From Paracoccaceae bacterium (lineage in GTDB: Bacteria > Pseudomonadota > Alphaproteobacteria > Rhodobacterales > Rhodobacteraceae): a stretch of 22,069 nt of DNA. The DNA lies in the NCBI GenBank assembly GCA_026982255.1, contig JALSHL010000117.1, positions 1-22,069 on the forward strand. Reading direction: 5' to 3'. The notes beneath the pieces were generated by a model. The model had not been told where the DNA came from, ran no database searches, and saw only the letters and a list, made by a program, of their open reading frames with translations. The translations under genes were made by a program, and so were the position numbers. This document shows, in pieces, positions 7,322-14,754 of this stretch. Each line of letters opens with the position of its first letter. The stretch's first letter is position 1.

Positions 7322-8799
7322 TGCAGGTATCGCTGAAAATGGGGCTGGGGCGGGCGTTGCTGCCCGACCGCGGCTTTGACGTGTTTTCCGTTTTGGGCGC
7401 GCGGGACGGGTTTGCCATTGATTTTTCCGGCGGGCGGATGGTGGTGAATGACGGTGCGACTCCGGCCAATGCATTTGACGGGGATCCGCAGGCAAAGCTG
7501 ACGGTTTACGGGGCCGACCCGTGGCTGGTGGATCCGGTCAAGGGGCTGGATTTGTCGGCAGCGCGGGATTTTGGCGTGGCGATGGCGACGGCGGCGTTTC
7601 CCTATGACCCTTCGGCGATCCATGTCTATGCGCGCTATACGTTGAATGCGGCGGATTCGACGGAGCAGCGGTATCTGTTCATGGTGGATAATGCCGGACC
7701 GGACCGGTTTGCCATGTATACGACCAGCGGGGCGGGGTTCCGTTTTGTGACCGGCGACGGAGTGGTGGCGGATACGGAGACCTCGACGCTGGCACTGGCG
7801 GGCAATGTGGAATACCGGACGTTTTTCGGGGCGGATGCGAACGGGCGGTCGTGGGTCGATGACGGGGGCGTGCAGACCGACGACCAGTTGATGCAGATTG
7901 CGGCGGCGGTGCCGATGCATGTCGGGCTGGGCGGTTATCCGGATCAGGTATTGCGCGGGCTGGACGGCTATCTGGCGGAGATCGCCGTGGTGTGCGGGGA
8001 TGTGGCGCTGGAGAAGCGGCTGACGCAGGCGCCGTTCGCGCGGCTGTATGCGGCAGAGGGGGACAGCCATACGTTCAATGTGTCCTTCGGTCTGGCGGCG
8101 GCGGATTTTTATCCGGCGCGGGTCGCGGCGGGTGTTGCCGCGCCGCTGGCGGTGCGTAACGACGGTGGCTCGGGTGAAAGCTCGGCCCAGATGCTGGCGC
8201 AGGTTTCGGGGTTTCTGGCGAAAGGGGTGCCGGATGTGGCAACGACCTATGCCGGGTCGAACGATGTGGATACGGTTGTCTCGGTGGCGGATACGGCGTC
8301 GAGTTTCGCTGTTGGCGATGTCGGCAAGATGGCGGTCGGCGGTTATATCCGGGTCGGTGGCGAGACACGGAAGGTGATCGGGATCGCGGCGGATGTGCTG
8401 ACGCTGGATGCGCCGTTGTCGGTGGTGCCGGCAGTCGGGGATGTGGTTTCGATCGATACGCGCGAGAATATCCTGCGCTGGGTGCAGGCACTGCAGGCGG
8501 CGGGGGCCGGCGAGGTGGCGGTGATCGGCTCGCATTACCTGAATTTTGCCAGCGCCGGTGATACGCCGGATGCGGAGCAGAGTTTGCGGGGCGCCGTGCG
8601 GGTTGAACAGCGTGCGGCGGCCATGGCAGCGGGTGTGCCCTATGTCGATACCTATGCCTATATGCGCGGGTTGATCGTGGCGGGGCAGGTGGCGCAGGGG
8701 GACTGGGCCGCGTGGCATCAGGGGGCAAGCGATACGCATCTGAATGCGGCGGGCGAGCAGGTGCTGGCGGATGCGGTGCGTGCGGCGCTGTTTGTATAG
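7321..8799 (+). CDS. ghsB: GTA head spike fibre protein with SGNH/GDSL hydrolase domain, GhsB-like
   Basis: The 492-residue product is the probable fibre partner of GhsA, corresponding to Rcc01080/GhsB of R. capsulatus. Residues about 80-235 look like a concanavalin/LamG-type beta sandwich, with repeated short strands and LRGLDGYLAEIAVV near the end. Residues 240-492 form an SGNH hydrolase domain: block I GDS with nucleophile Ser249, block II N-x-G at 280-282, block III GSND with Asn314, and block V DTHLN with Asp471 and His473. Between blocks III and V, residues about 317-378 are a valine/glycine-rich beta insertion ending DVVSID. All catalytic residues are present, so it may deacylate surface polysaccharide; substrate is inferred. 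The start at 7321 overlaps the ghsA stop by one base; a GTG at 7318 is also possible. It ends 9 bp before the convergent atr stop, with no terminator between. Confidence 0.75.
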   Translation: MQVSLKMGLGRALLPDRGFDVFSVLGARDGFAIDFSGGRMVVNDGATPANAFDGDPQAKLTVYGADPWLVDPVKGLDLSAARDFGVAMATAAFPYDPSAIHVYARYTLNAADSTEQRYLFMVDNAGPDRFAMYTTSGAGFRFVTGDGVVADTETSTLALAGNVEYRTFFGADANGRSWVDDGGVQTDDQLMQIAAAVPMHVGLGGYPDQVLRGLDGYLAEIAVVCGDVALEKRLTQAPFARLYAAEGDSHTFNVSFGLAAADFYPARVAAGVAAPLAVRNDGGSGESSAQMLAQVSGFLAKGVPDVATTYAGSNDVDTVVSVADTASSFAVGDVGKMAVGGYIRVGGETRKVIGIAADVLTLDAPLSVVPAVGDVVSIDTRENILRWVQALQAAGAGEVAVIGSHYLNFASAGDTPDAEQSLRGAVRVEQRAAAMAAGVPYVDTYAYMRGLIVAGQVAQGDWAAWHQGASDTHLNAAGEQVLADAVRAALFV

Positions 8800-8808
8800 G
8801 TCTACGCC

Positions 8809-9381
8809 CTAGCGGTTGGCGCCGGGCACCCAGAGGACATCATCGGTGCCATTGTTGTTGGCGACTCGGGCGGCGACGAAGAACCAGTCGGAGAGGCGGT
8901 TGAGATATTTGACGGCGGCGGTGTTTACATCGCCGCCGTCAAGCATTTCCACGGCCAGACGTTCGGCGCGGCGTGAAACGGTGCGGCAGAGGTGGAGGTG
9001 CGCGGCAAGCGGCGAGCCGCCCGGCAGGATGAAGCTGCGCAAGGGGGAAAGGTCGGCGTTCATGGCGTCGATTTCGGATTCCAGACGCTCGATTTGCGAC
9101 GGGACCATGCGCAGCGGGGGGTATTCGGCCGTTGCATCGCTGGCCATGTCGGGGCGGCAGAGGTCGGCGCCGAGGTCGAACAGGTCGTTCTGGATGCGGG
9201 CAAGGGCGGCGTCGATGTCGCCATCGGCGTGCAGACGGGCAAGACCGACGGTGGCGTTGGTTTCGTCCACCGTGCCATAGGCGTTGACGCGGGCGTCGGT
9301 TTTGGAAACACGGGTGCCGTTGCCGAGCGCCGTGTCGCCGGCGTCCCCTGTGCGGGTGTAGATTTTGTTCAGGACGACCAT
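8809..9381 (-). CDS. Cob(I)alamin adenosyltransferase, PduO type
   Basis: The enzyme transfers adenosyl from ATP to cob(I)alamin to make adenosylcobalamin, the cofactor of ethylmalonyl-CoA and methylmalonyl-CoA mutases. The 190-residue product has the N-terminal ATP-binding motif YTRTGDAGDTAL (8-19), the RVNAYGTVDETNA stretch (31-43), FILPGG with LHLCRTVSRRAER (117-141), and the C-terminal signature YLNRLSDWFFVAAR (159-172). This is the five-helix-bundle PduO/MMAB class, not the CobA or EutT class. The start at 9381 gives the family N-terminus MVVLNKIYTRTGD; an in-frame extension to 9504 would run across the small upstream gene. It begins one base after that gene's stop, so they form an operon. 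I looked for a cobalamin riboswitch and found no room for one. Confidence 0.93.
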   Translation of the reverse strand: MVVLNKIYTRTGDAGDTALGNGTRVSKTDARVNAYGTVDETNATVGLARLHADGDIDAALARIQNDLFDLGADLCRPDMASDATAEYPPLRMVPSQIERLESEIDAMNADLSPLRSFILPGGSPLAAHLHLCRTVSRRAERLAVEMLDGGDVNTAAVKYLNRLSDWFFVAARVANNNGTDDVLWVPGANR

Positions 9382-9382
9382 G

Positions 9383-9586
9383 TCAGCCTCCGCGACGGAT
9401 CCAGACGAACAACAGGATGGCCAGAACGGCGATGAACTGCAACAGGATGCGCAGGCGCATGAGTTTGTTGCCGTATTTCCGGTTGAATTTACCGCCTTTG
9501 GCAAAACCGAGCACGCCGGTCATCAGCACCAGAAAGGTTGCGAGGACGGCGACAGCCACCAGCAGGAAGAGAGGATCCGAGGTCAT
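9383..9586 (-). CDS. Small twin-transmembrane protein with HIG1-like loop
   Basis: This 67-residue membrane protein has two predicted spans (about 5-28 and 47-63) joined by a basic loop, KGGKFNRKYGNKLMRLRI. The loop resembles the HIG1 domain, in which an asparagine-rich basic segment precedes N-K-L-M-R. In Rhodobacterales this small protein commonly sits just before the PduO adenosyltransferase gene, as here, with one base between stop and start. Its function is unknown; HIG1 relatives in mitochondria assist respiratory complexes, but that role is not shown here. AAGGAG a few bases upstream of the ATG at 9586 supports the start, and the composition (mostly Leu, Val, Ala, then Arg) supports a real protein. 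Confidence 0.85.
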   Translation of the reverse strand: MTSDPLFLLVAVAVLATFLVLMTGVLGFAKGGKFNRKYGNKLMRLRILLQFIAVLAILLFVWIRRGG

Positions 9587-9611
9587 GTGTTACTCCTTTG
9601 CCTTCTGTTTA

Positions 9612-9627
9612 CGCCGCTGCAGCGGCG
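9612..9627. repeat. 16-bp perfect palindrome CGCCGCTGCAGCGGCG
   Basis: The palindrome lies in the 53-bp gap between the SDR gene and the twin-membrane-span gene. It can form an 8-bp GC stem, or about 6 bp with a loop, but no T-tract follows in either direction. It may simply be a GC-rich hairpin slowing or shaping the transcript between SDR and the downstream genes. Confidence 0.35.
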
Positions 9628-9639
9628 CTGCCAAGGGTG

Positions 9640-10473
9640 CTACTGTCGCGCCAGAAAGGCGTCGAGCAGGCGGGTGGGCAGGATGCGGCGCAGGAAGTTG
9701 GAGATATAGGTCGCGGTAGTGACCATGTAGCGGGGCTTGGGATTGCGGGATTCCAGAGCGTGGATCAGTTTTTTGGTGACGGCGGAGCTGGGGAGCTCGA
9801 ACATATCCGGTTTGCCGGAGGTGTCATAAAGGCGCTTGCGCACGGTGGTTTCGTAGAATTCGCGGCGGTGGGCGTTTTCCACGTCGATCCATTTTTCGAA
9901 CTGGATTGCGGCGTTTTTGCGGAAATCTGTCGGAATCGGGCCGGGTTCGATCAGGATGAAATGGATGCCGGTGCCGCGATGCTCCATGCGCTGGGCGTCG
10001 GCCAGGGCCTCGAGCGCGAATTTGCTGGCGCAGTAGGAGCCGCGGAAAGGGGTGGCGATGAAGCCGAGGACGGAGGAATTGTGGATGATCCGTCCGTGTC
10101 CCTGTGCGCGCATCACCGGCAGCAGGCGGTTGGCGAGGGCGATCTGGCCGAATACGTTGGTTTCGAAAATGTCGCGCAGGGCGTCGCGGGACAGGTCCTC
10201 GACGGCGCCGGGGATGGCATAGGCGCCGTTGTTGAACAGAGCGTCCAGCGTGCCGCCGGTGCGGGTCAGGATTTCGGTGACGGTGGCTTCCATGCCCTCC
10301 TCGTCCTGATAGTCGAGGCGCAGGCTTTCCAGACCCTCGTTGCGCAGGCGCTCGCAATCCTCCTCCTTGCGGCAGGTGGCAAAGACGCGCCAGCCGCGTT
10401 TGTGCAGGGTGTGGGCGGCGTCATAGCCGATGCCGCTGGAACAGCCGGTAATGAGGATGGATTTCTGGGTCAT
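9640..10473 (-). CDS. Short-chain dehydrogenase/reductase (classical SDR)
   Basis: This is a cytoplasmic NAD(P)-dependent oxidoreductase of unknown substrate. The 277-residue product has the complete classical SDR set: cofactor motif TGCSSGIG (9-16), NNGAYA (81-86) in place of the usual NNAG, catalytic Ser in HNSSVLG (131-137), and Tyr147/Lys151 in YCASK, followed by PGPIPTDF after strand six. Arg35 after the second strand (ATCRKEED) hints at NADP preference. The C-terminus is basic (FLRRILPTRLLDAFLARQ) and may be amphipathic. Start 10473 is preferred over the ATG two codons upstream because AGGA then has proper spacing. It is the first gene of the minus-strand group continuing with the twin-membrane-span protein and adenosyltransferase. 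Confidence 0.85.
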   Translation of the reverse strand: MTQKSILITGCSSGIGYDAAHTLHKRGWRVFATCRKEEDCERLRNEGLESLRLDYQDEEGMEATVTEILTRTGGTLDALFNNGAYAIPGAVEDLSRDALRDIFETNVFGQIALANRLLPVMRAQGHGRIIHNSSVLGFIATPFRGSYCASKFALEALADAQRMEHRGTGIHFILIEPGPIPTDFRKNAAIQFEKWIDVENAHRREFYETTVRKRLYDTSGKPDMFELPSSAVTKKLIHALESRNPKPRYMVTTATYISNFLRRILPTRLLDAFLARQ

Positions 10474-10552
10474 GCGCATTTTCCTGTTTGACTGGTCCAT
10501 CCGTATACAGAATTTGCGCGCGACGGGGAAGGGGCCGCGGGTCACATTACAG

Positions 10553-10586
10553 AAAAAGCGCCGGCGAAGGTGGTCTTCGCCGGCGC
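10553..10586 (-). terminator. Strong intrinsic terminator of the cytochrome c'-like gene
   Basis: A 12-bp perfect stem, GCGCCGGCGAAG (10558-10569) with CTTCGCCGGCGC (10575-10586), has a 5-nt loop and, on the minus strand, is followed at once by TTTTT (complement of 10553-10557). It separates the cytochrome gene from the SDR gene 80 bp further along. Confidence 0.9.
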
Positions 10587-10617
10587 AGGGATCCCATGTG
10601 GAAAGGGATGGGAGGGA

Positions 10618-11091
10618 TCAGTTCAGGATTTCTTCCTCGGCCACGAAACGGTAGGAGGCGTGGCAGGTGGTGCAAAGGACCATGGCGTCGCCGAGGGTGG
10701 CGAGGATTTCGTTGCCGGTGGCGCCGTTGTTTGCCATCTCGGCCAATGTATCCATGGCGCGGTGGGCGTCGTAACCCATGGTTTTGACCTCGATCGGCAG
10801 TTTGGCGGCGAGCTGCACGGATTCATTCTGGACGGCAATCATGCCGTAGGGGGTAACCAGATCGGGGATCGCTGCAATGTCGTCGGAGGTTGCGGCAACG
10901 ATGACGGCCTGGACGGTTTCCAGCAGGCCGCGCATTTCCGCCAGAACGCCGGCTTTTTCGGCCGAGGTCAGAACCACGGCGGTGCGTTCCTCGGTGCTGG
11001 TGGCGACGTTACCGTCATAGACGAATTTGTAGCCCATGACGCCGATGAAGCCGATCAGGACGATATTCAGAAGGTAGGAAAATTTGGCCAT
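10618..11091 (-). CDS. Membrane-anchored cytochrome c'-like protein
   Basis: The 157-residue protein starts with an uncleaved-looking hydrophobic anchor (residues 6-24, LLNIVLIGFIGVMGYKFV). It then has a helical periplasmic region and a single c-type haem site near the C-terminus (CTTCH, Cys140, Cys143, His144). A lone CxxCH close to the C-terminus after about 110 residues of helix is the hallmark of the cytochrome c' four-helix bundle; LTSAEKAGVLAEMRGLLETVQ is the first long helix. Such proteins bind NO or shuttle electrons; the role here is not known. No Met sixth ligand is evident after the haem site, in keeping with the family. GGAGA precedes the ATG, and a strong terminator follows the stop. 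It is transcribed alone, divergent from parC. Confidence 0.7.
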   Translation of the reverse strand: MAKFSYLLNIVLIGFIGVMGYKFVYDGNVATSTEERTAVVLTSAEKAGVLAEMRGLLETVQAVIVAATSDDIAAIPDLVTPYGMIAVQNESVQLAAKLPIEVKTMGYDAHRAMDTLAEMANNGATGNEILATLGDAMVLCTTCHASYRFVAEEEILN

Positions 11092-11116
11092 TTTAAGTCT
11101 CCGGGAAATGTTTATA

Positions 11117-11138
11117 TAAGTTAATACTAACTAACTTA
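11117..11138. promoter_or_regulatory. AT-rich inverted repeat between cytochrome and parC genes
   Basis: TAAGTTA and TAACTTA (7 bp each, 8-bp spacer) form a dyad within an AT-rich patch in the 116-bp divergent region. It lies about 26 bp upstream of the cytochrome ATG, over its likely promoter, and about 70 bp from parC. The regulator is unknown. An ATCAA half-site at 11145-11149 gives only a poor FNR match. Confidence 0.35.
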
Positions 11139-11207
11139 AGTAAGATCAAGGCCGCAATGTGCGTTTTCGCGCTGGACCGGAAGTTTGCGGCGATATACAC
11201 AACATCT

Positions 11208-13457
11208 ATGGTAAAAAAGAGTGACACCCCCGAGATACCTGATGGCGGCGTAATTACGGAGGAACCGTTGCGCCGCGCGCTGGGTGACCGGTATCTGACC
11301 TATGCGCTGTCGACGATCATGAACCGTGCCTTGCCGGATGCGCGCGACGGTCTGAAGCCGGTGCATCGGCGGATACTCTATGCCATGCGGGAGCTGAAGC
11401 TGGACCCGAAGGGGCGGTATCGCAAGTCGTCCAAGATTACCGGCGACGTGATGGGTAATTATCACCCGCACGGCGATGCGGCGATCTACGATGCGCTGGC
11501 GCGGCTGGCGCAGGATTTCAACGTGCGCTATCCGCTGGTGGACGGGCAGGGGAACTTCGGCAATATCGACGGGGACAATCCGGCTGCCGCGCGCTATACC
11601 GAGGCGCGGATGACCGAGATGGCCGAGGCTCTGATGGTCGGGCTGTCCGAGGATTCCGTGGATTTTCGCGACAATTACGACGGTTCGCTGACCGAGCCGG
11701 TGGTGTTGCCTGCCGAGTTCCCGAACCTGCTGGCCAACGGGTCGAGCGGCATTGCCGTGGGCATGGCGACGAATATTCCGCCGCATAATGTCGGCGAGTT
11801 GTGCGATGCGGCGATCCATCTGGTCAAGGCGCCGAATGCGCGGGACGAGACCTTGCTGGATTACATTCCGGGGCCGGATTTTCCGACCGGCGGCGTGCTG
11901 GTGGAGCCGCGCGAGAATATCCTCAAGGCCTACAAGACCGGTCGCGGCTCGTTCCGGTTGCGCGCGAAGTGGGAGGTCGAGGATCTGGGGCGCGGGCAGT
12001 GGCAGATCGTGGTCACGGAGATCCCCTATCAGGTGCAGAAGTCGAAGCTGATCGAGAAGATTGCCGAGCTGATCAACGCCAAGAAAATCCCGATCCTGAC
12101 CGATGTGCGCGATGAATCGGCCGAGGATATCCGCCTGATACTGGAGCCGCGGGCCAAGACCGTCGATCCGGTGGTGCTGATGGAGACCCTGTTCCGGCAG
12201 AGCGATCTGGAGACGCGGTTTTCGATGAACATGAACGTGCTGATCGACGGGCTGGTGCCGGTTGTGTCCACGTTGAAAGAGGTGCTGCGGGCCTTCATTG
12301 ACCACCGGCGCGAGGTGTTGTTGCGGCGCTCGCGTTTCCGGCTGGGCAAGATCGACGCGCGGCTGGAGGTGCTGGAGGGGTATATCATTGCCTTCCTCAA
12401 CCTCGATCGGGTGATCGAGATTATCCGTTACGAGGATGATCCCAAGGCGATGTTGATGGCGGAATTCGAACTGTCGGATGTGCAGGCCGAGGCGATCCTG
12501 AACATGCGGTTGCGCAGCCTGCGCAAGCTTGAGGAAATGGAACTGCGCAACGAACGGGATGCGCTGCTGGTCGAGCGGGCGGAGATCGAGGACCTGCTGG
12601 ACAGTGACGATCTGCAATGGGCGAAGATTGTCGAGCAGCTGCGCGAGACACGCAAGAAATTCGGCAAGGGGGCGCCGGGGGGCGAGCGGCGCACCGAGCT
12701 GGCCGATGCGCCGGACGTCGAGGAGGTGCCGCTGGAAGCGATGATCGAGCGGGAGCCGATTACGGTGGTCTGTTCGAAAATGGGCTGGGTGCGGGCGATG
12801 AAGGGGCATATCGCGCTCGATTCCGAATTGAAATTCAAGGATGGCGACGAGGGGCGGTTTGTGTTCCACGCCGAGACGACGGACAAGCTGCTGGCGTTTG
12901 GCAGCAACGGGCGGTTCTATACCATTGCCTGTTCCAGCCTGCCGGGCGGGCGGGGGATGGGCGAGCCTATCCGCCTGATCGTTGATCTGCCGAACGAGGC
13001 GGAACTGGTCGATCTGTTTATCCACAAGGCGGGGCGCAAGCTGCTGCTGGCGTCCAGTGCCGGCGACGGGTTTATCGTGAACGAGGACGAGGTGATCGCC
13101 CAGACGCGCACCGGCAAGCAGGTGCTGAACGTCAAGAACGGCGCGCGGGCGCTGGTGTGCCGACCGGTCGAGGGCGATCATGTTGCCTGTGTCGGGTTGA
13201 ACCGCAAGGTGTTGATCTTCCCCGTGTCGGAGTTGCCGGAACTGGGGCGCGGCAAGGGTGTGCGGATGCAGAAATATGCCGACAAGGATGGCGAGTTGTC
13301 CGACGCCCGCACCTTCAACCTGTCCGAGGGGCTGAGCTGGAAGGATCCGGCCGGGCGCACGCGCACGGAAACGGAACTGGCGGAGTGGATCGGCAAACGC
13401 GCTGCGGCGGGCCGGATGGCACCGCGCGGATTTCCGCGGGACAACCGGTTTAACTGA
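11208..13457 (+). CDS. parC: DNA topoisomerase IV subunit A
   Basis: ParC is the DNA-cutting subunit of topoisomerase IV, which with ParE unlinks daughter chromosomes. The 749-residue product has LPDARDGLKPVHRRILYAM, the YHPHGD signature (85-90), and catalytic Tyr130 in AARYTEARM. The DNA gate/tower region follows, with coiled-coil residues around EILNMRLRSLRKLEEMELRNE, and then a short C-terminal beta-pinwheel with GKQVLNVKNGA. The short tail and GDNPAAARYTEARM favour ParC over GyrA. At the quinolone-contact positions, E. coli Ser80 and Glu84 align to Ala91 and Asp95. The start at 11208 gives the family-like N-terminus but has no Shine-Dalgarno sequence. An in-frame ATG at 11157 with AAGG upstream would add 17 unusual residues. 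TATACA at 11194-11199 could be a -10 giving an almost leaderless message. Confidence 0.93.
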   Translation: MVKKSDTPEIPDGGVITEEPLRRALGDRYLTYALSTIMNRALPDARDGLKPVHRRILYAMRELKLDPKGRYRKSSKITGDVMGNYHPHGDAAIYDALARLAQDFNVRYPLVDGQGNFGNIDGDNPAAARYTEARMTEMAEALMVGLSEDSVDFRDNYDGSLTEPVVLPAEFPNLLANGSSGIAVGMATNIPPHNVGELCDAAIHLVKAPNARDETLLDYIPGPDFPTGGVLVEPRENILKAYKTGRGSFRLRAKWEVEDLGRGQWQIVVTEIPYQVQKSKLIEKIAELINAKKIPILTDVRDESAEDIRLILEPRAKTVDPVVLMETLFRQSDLETRFSMNMNVLIDGLVPVVSTLKEVLRAFIDHRREVLLRRSRFRLGKIDARLEVLEGYIIAFLNLDRVIEIIRYEDDPKAMLMAEFELSDVQAEAILNMRLRSLRKLEEMELRNERDALLVERAEIEDLLDSDDLQWAKIVEQLRETRKKFGKGAPGGERRTELADAPDVEEVPLEAMIEREPITVVCSKMGWVRAMKGHIALDSELKFKDGDEGRFVFHAETTDKLLAFGSNGRFYTIACSSLPGGRGMGEPIRLIVDLPNEAELVDLFIHKAGRKLLLASSAGDGFIVNEDEVIAQTRTGKQVLNVKNGARALVCRPVEGDHVACVGLNRKVLIFPVSELPELGRGKGVRMQKYADKDGELSDARTFNLSEGLSWKDPAGRTRTETELAEWIGKRAAAGRMAPRGFPRDNRFN

Positions 13458-13533
13458 CCGTGTGCCGCGCGCATGCGTTGCAATGGCGGCGGGTGCGACT
13501 TACGGTGGCGCTGTCCATAGGTGAGGTTGCTTG

Positions 13534-14619
13534 ATGAATTCTGTTTTGCGGTTGGTTCTTTTCGTGCTGGCGATTGTCTGGATGCCCTTCGCGGCGACGG
13601 CGCAGGCGGTGCTGAATGTCGGATATTTCCGCGAGTGGCCTTTGCCGGTGCTGGCCGGAAAAGCGGGTGGTTTTGGTGAGGATGCCGGTTTCACCGTGAA
13701 ATGGCGGGCGTATGACAACAGCCGGGCGATGCTCTCGGGGCTGGCGGCAGGTGACATCGATATTGCGCTGTCGCTCGGGGTGGTGCCGGTGCTGGTGGCG
13801 CGGCTGGCGGGGCAGGATGTAGAGATTGTCGATATTGCTGTGGATTATTCGGGCAGCCTTGGCTGTGTCGCGGATGCGGCGTTGGGGCTGACGAAAGAAA
13901 ATGCGGCGGTGTTGGAGGGCGCGCGGGTGGCGCTGCCGGTCGGCACGCTGGTGCATGCGGGGTTGTTGCGGCAGCTTTCGGCGCTCGGGGTGGATGCTAC
14001 GGGGCTGGAACTGACGGATATGTCGCCGCGACAGGCGGCAACGGCGCTGGCGCAGGGCAAGGTTGATGTGGCCTGTGCCTGGGGCAGCCTTTATGCGGGG
14101 ATGAAATCGGCGGGTGCGGCGCTGAACGATCTGGCCGATGCGGGTGGCTATGCCTTTGACGCGGTGGTGGTGCGCAAGGGTTATGGGAATGAAAACGCGG
14201 ATGTGCTGGCGCTGTTTCTGAAAGCGCAGAGCGGGATGAATATACGGTATCAGGCTGATCCGGCAGGGGTTCTGCCGGTGCTGGCTGTCGAGTCGGGGCT
14301 GACGGAAGCGGCGGCGCGCAAGACGCTGGATGGGTTTGCCTTTCCGCCGATGGAGGCGCGGCTGGGGGCGGAGTGGCTCGGTGGAGGCGTTTCGCGCCGG
14401 TTGAAGGAACTGGCGGTATTCCTTGTGGCACAATCGACGCTGGAAAAAATGCCTGACGGGCTGGATGCGCTGGTGAATCCGGCCTATCTGCAGGCCGCGC
14501 GGGCGCTGGTTGCCGCGGAAATCGAGGCGGCACGGGCGGCAGAGCAGGCGGCAGCAGAAGCCGAAGCGGCAGCGGCGGCGGCAGCGGTTACACCGGAGGC
14601 TCCGGCAGTGGCCGAATAG
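13534..14619 (+). CDS. Periplasmic substrate-binding protein, TauA/SsuA-like, with Ala/Glu-rich tail
   Basis: This 361-residue protein begins with a Sec signal peptide (hydrophobic core 5-19, likely cleavage after ATAQA at residue 25). It continues as a type-2 periplasmic binding fold: VLNVGYFREWPLPVLAGKAGGF, then WRAYDNSRAMLSGLAAGDIDIALSLGVVP, the typical taurine/sulfonate-receptor opening. GKVDVACAWGS marks the second lobe. After residue 325 comes an extension of Ala, Glu and Arg (AAEIEAARAAEQAAAEAE and onward), likely a long helix, then a Pro-containing end. No ABC permease or ATPase gene adjoins it, so it must use a distant transporter or act as a sensor partner. The ATG at 13534 is preferred over TTG at 13531. 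It ends 135 bp upstream of the sulfite dehydrogenase-like operon. Taurine as ligand is only a family inference. Confidence 0.75.
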   Translation: MNSVLRLVLFVLAIVWMPFAATAQAVLNVGYFREWPLPVLAGKAGGFGEDAGFTVKWRAYDNSRAMLSGLAAGDIDIALSLGVVPVLVARLAGQDVEIVDIAVDYSGSLGCVADAALGLTKENAAVLEGARVALPVGTLVHAGLLRQLSALGVDATGLELTDMSPRQAATALAQGKVDVACAWGSLYAGMKSAGAALNDLADAGGYAFDAVVVRKGYGNENADVLALFLKAQSGMNIRYQADPAGVLPVLAVESGLTEAAARKTLDGFAFPPMEARLGAEWLGGGVSRRLKELAVFLVAQSTLEKMPDGLDALVNPAYLQAARALVAAEIEAARAAEQAAAEAEAAAAAAAVTPEAPAVAE

Positions 14620-14659
14620 GGGAATTGCAAGTTTTTTTGTGCTGGGCGTATTTGCGCAC

Positions 14660-14726
14660 TTGGCATTTTGCGCGAATACCATCATAAATTAGCATATATA
14701 AATATACGCCCTTTCTAAAGGGGCGT
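14660..14726 (+). promoter_or_regulatory. Putative soeABC promoter and leader hairpin
   Basis: TTGGCA (14660-14665) and CATAAA (14683-14688) are separated by exactly 17 bp, matching the sigma-70 consensus at 5/6 and 4/6 positions. Downstream AT-rich sequence leads to a small hairpin, ACGCCC paired with GGGCGT (14706-14726), around TTTCTAAA. It is followed by TTCGTTT, which is too broken for a confident terminator. A GGGAGGG ribosome binding site follows at 14738-14744. Confidence 0.4.
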
Positions 14727-14754
14727 TTCGTTTGAACGGGAGGGCGGTCAGACC

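Noticed and set aside
7168..8739. Open frame antisense to ghsAB (about 520 codons)
   Set aside because: The composition is an Arg/His/Pro-rich shadow. The plus-strand frame has intact SGNH motifs and a coupled start.
9612..9627. Palindrome considered as a terminator between the SDR and twin-membrane-span genes
   Set aside because: No T-tract on either side.
9587..9639. Cobalamin riboswitch ahead of the adenosyltransferase operon
   Set aside because: The gap is too short, and no B12-box-like conserved core is visible there or upstream of the SDR gene.
11121..11135. Possible CtrA box in the cytochrome/parC gap (TTAA-N7-TAAC)
   Set aside because: The second half is too far from TTAA.
11136..11149. 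Possible FNR/NnrR box (TTAAG-N4-ATCAA) upstream of the cytochrome and parC genes
   Set aside because: Only one half-site fits the TTGAT-N4-ATCAA consensus.
11136..13181. Very long open frame antisense to parC (about 680 codons)
   Set aside because: It is Arg/His/Gln-rich with no family pattern and mirrors a clear parC gene; GC-rich third positions suppress stop codons on the opposite strand.
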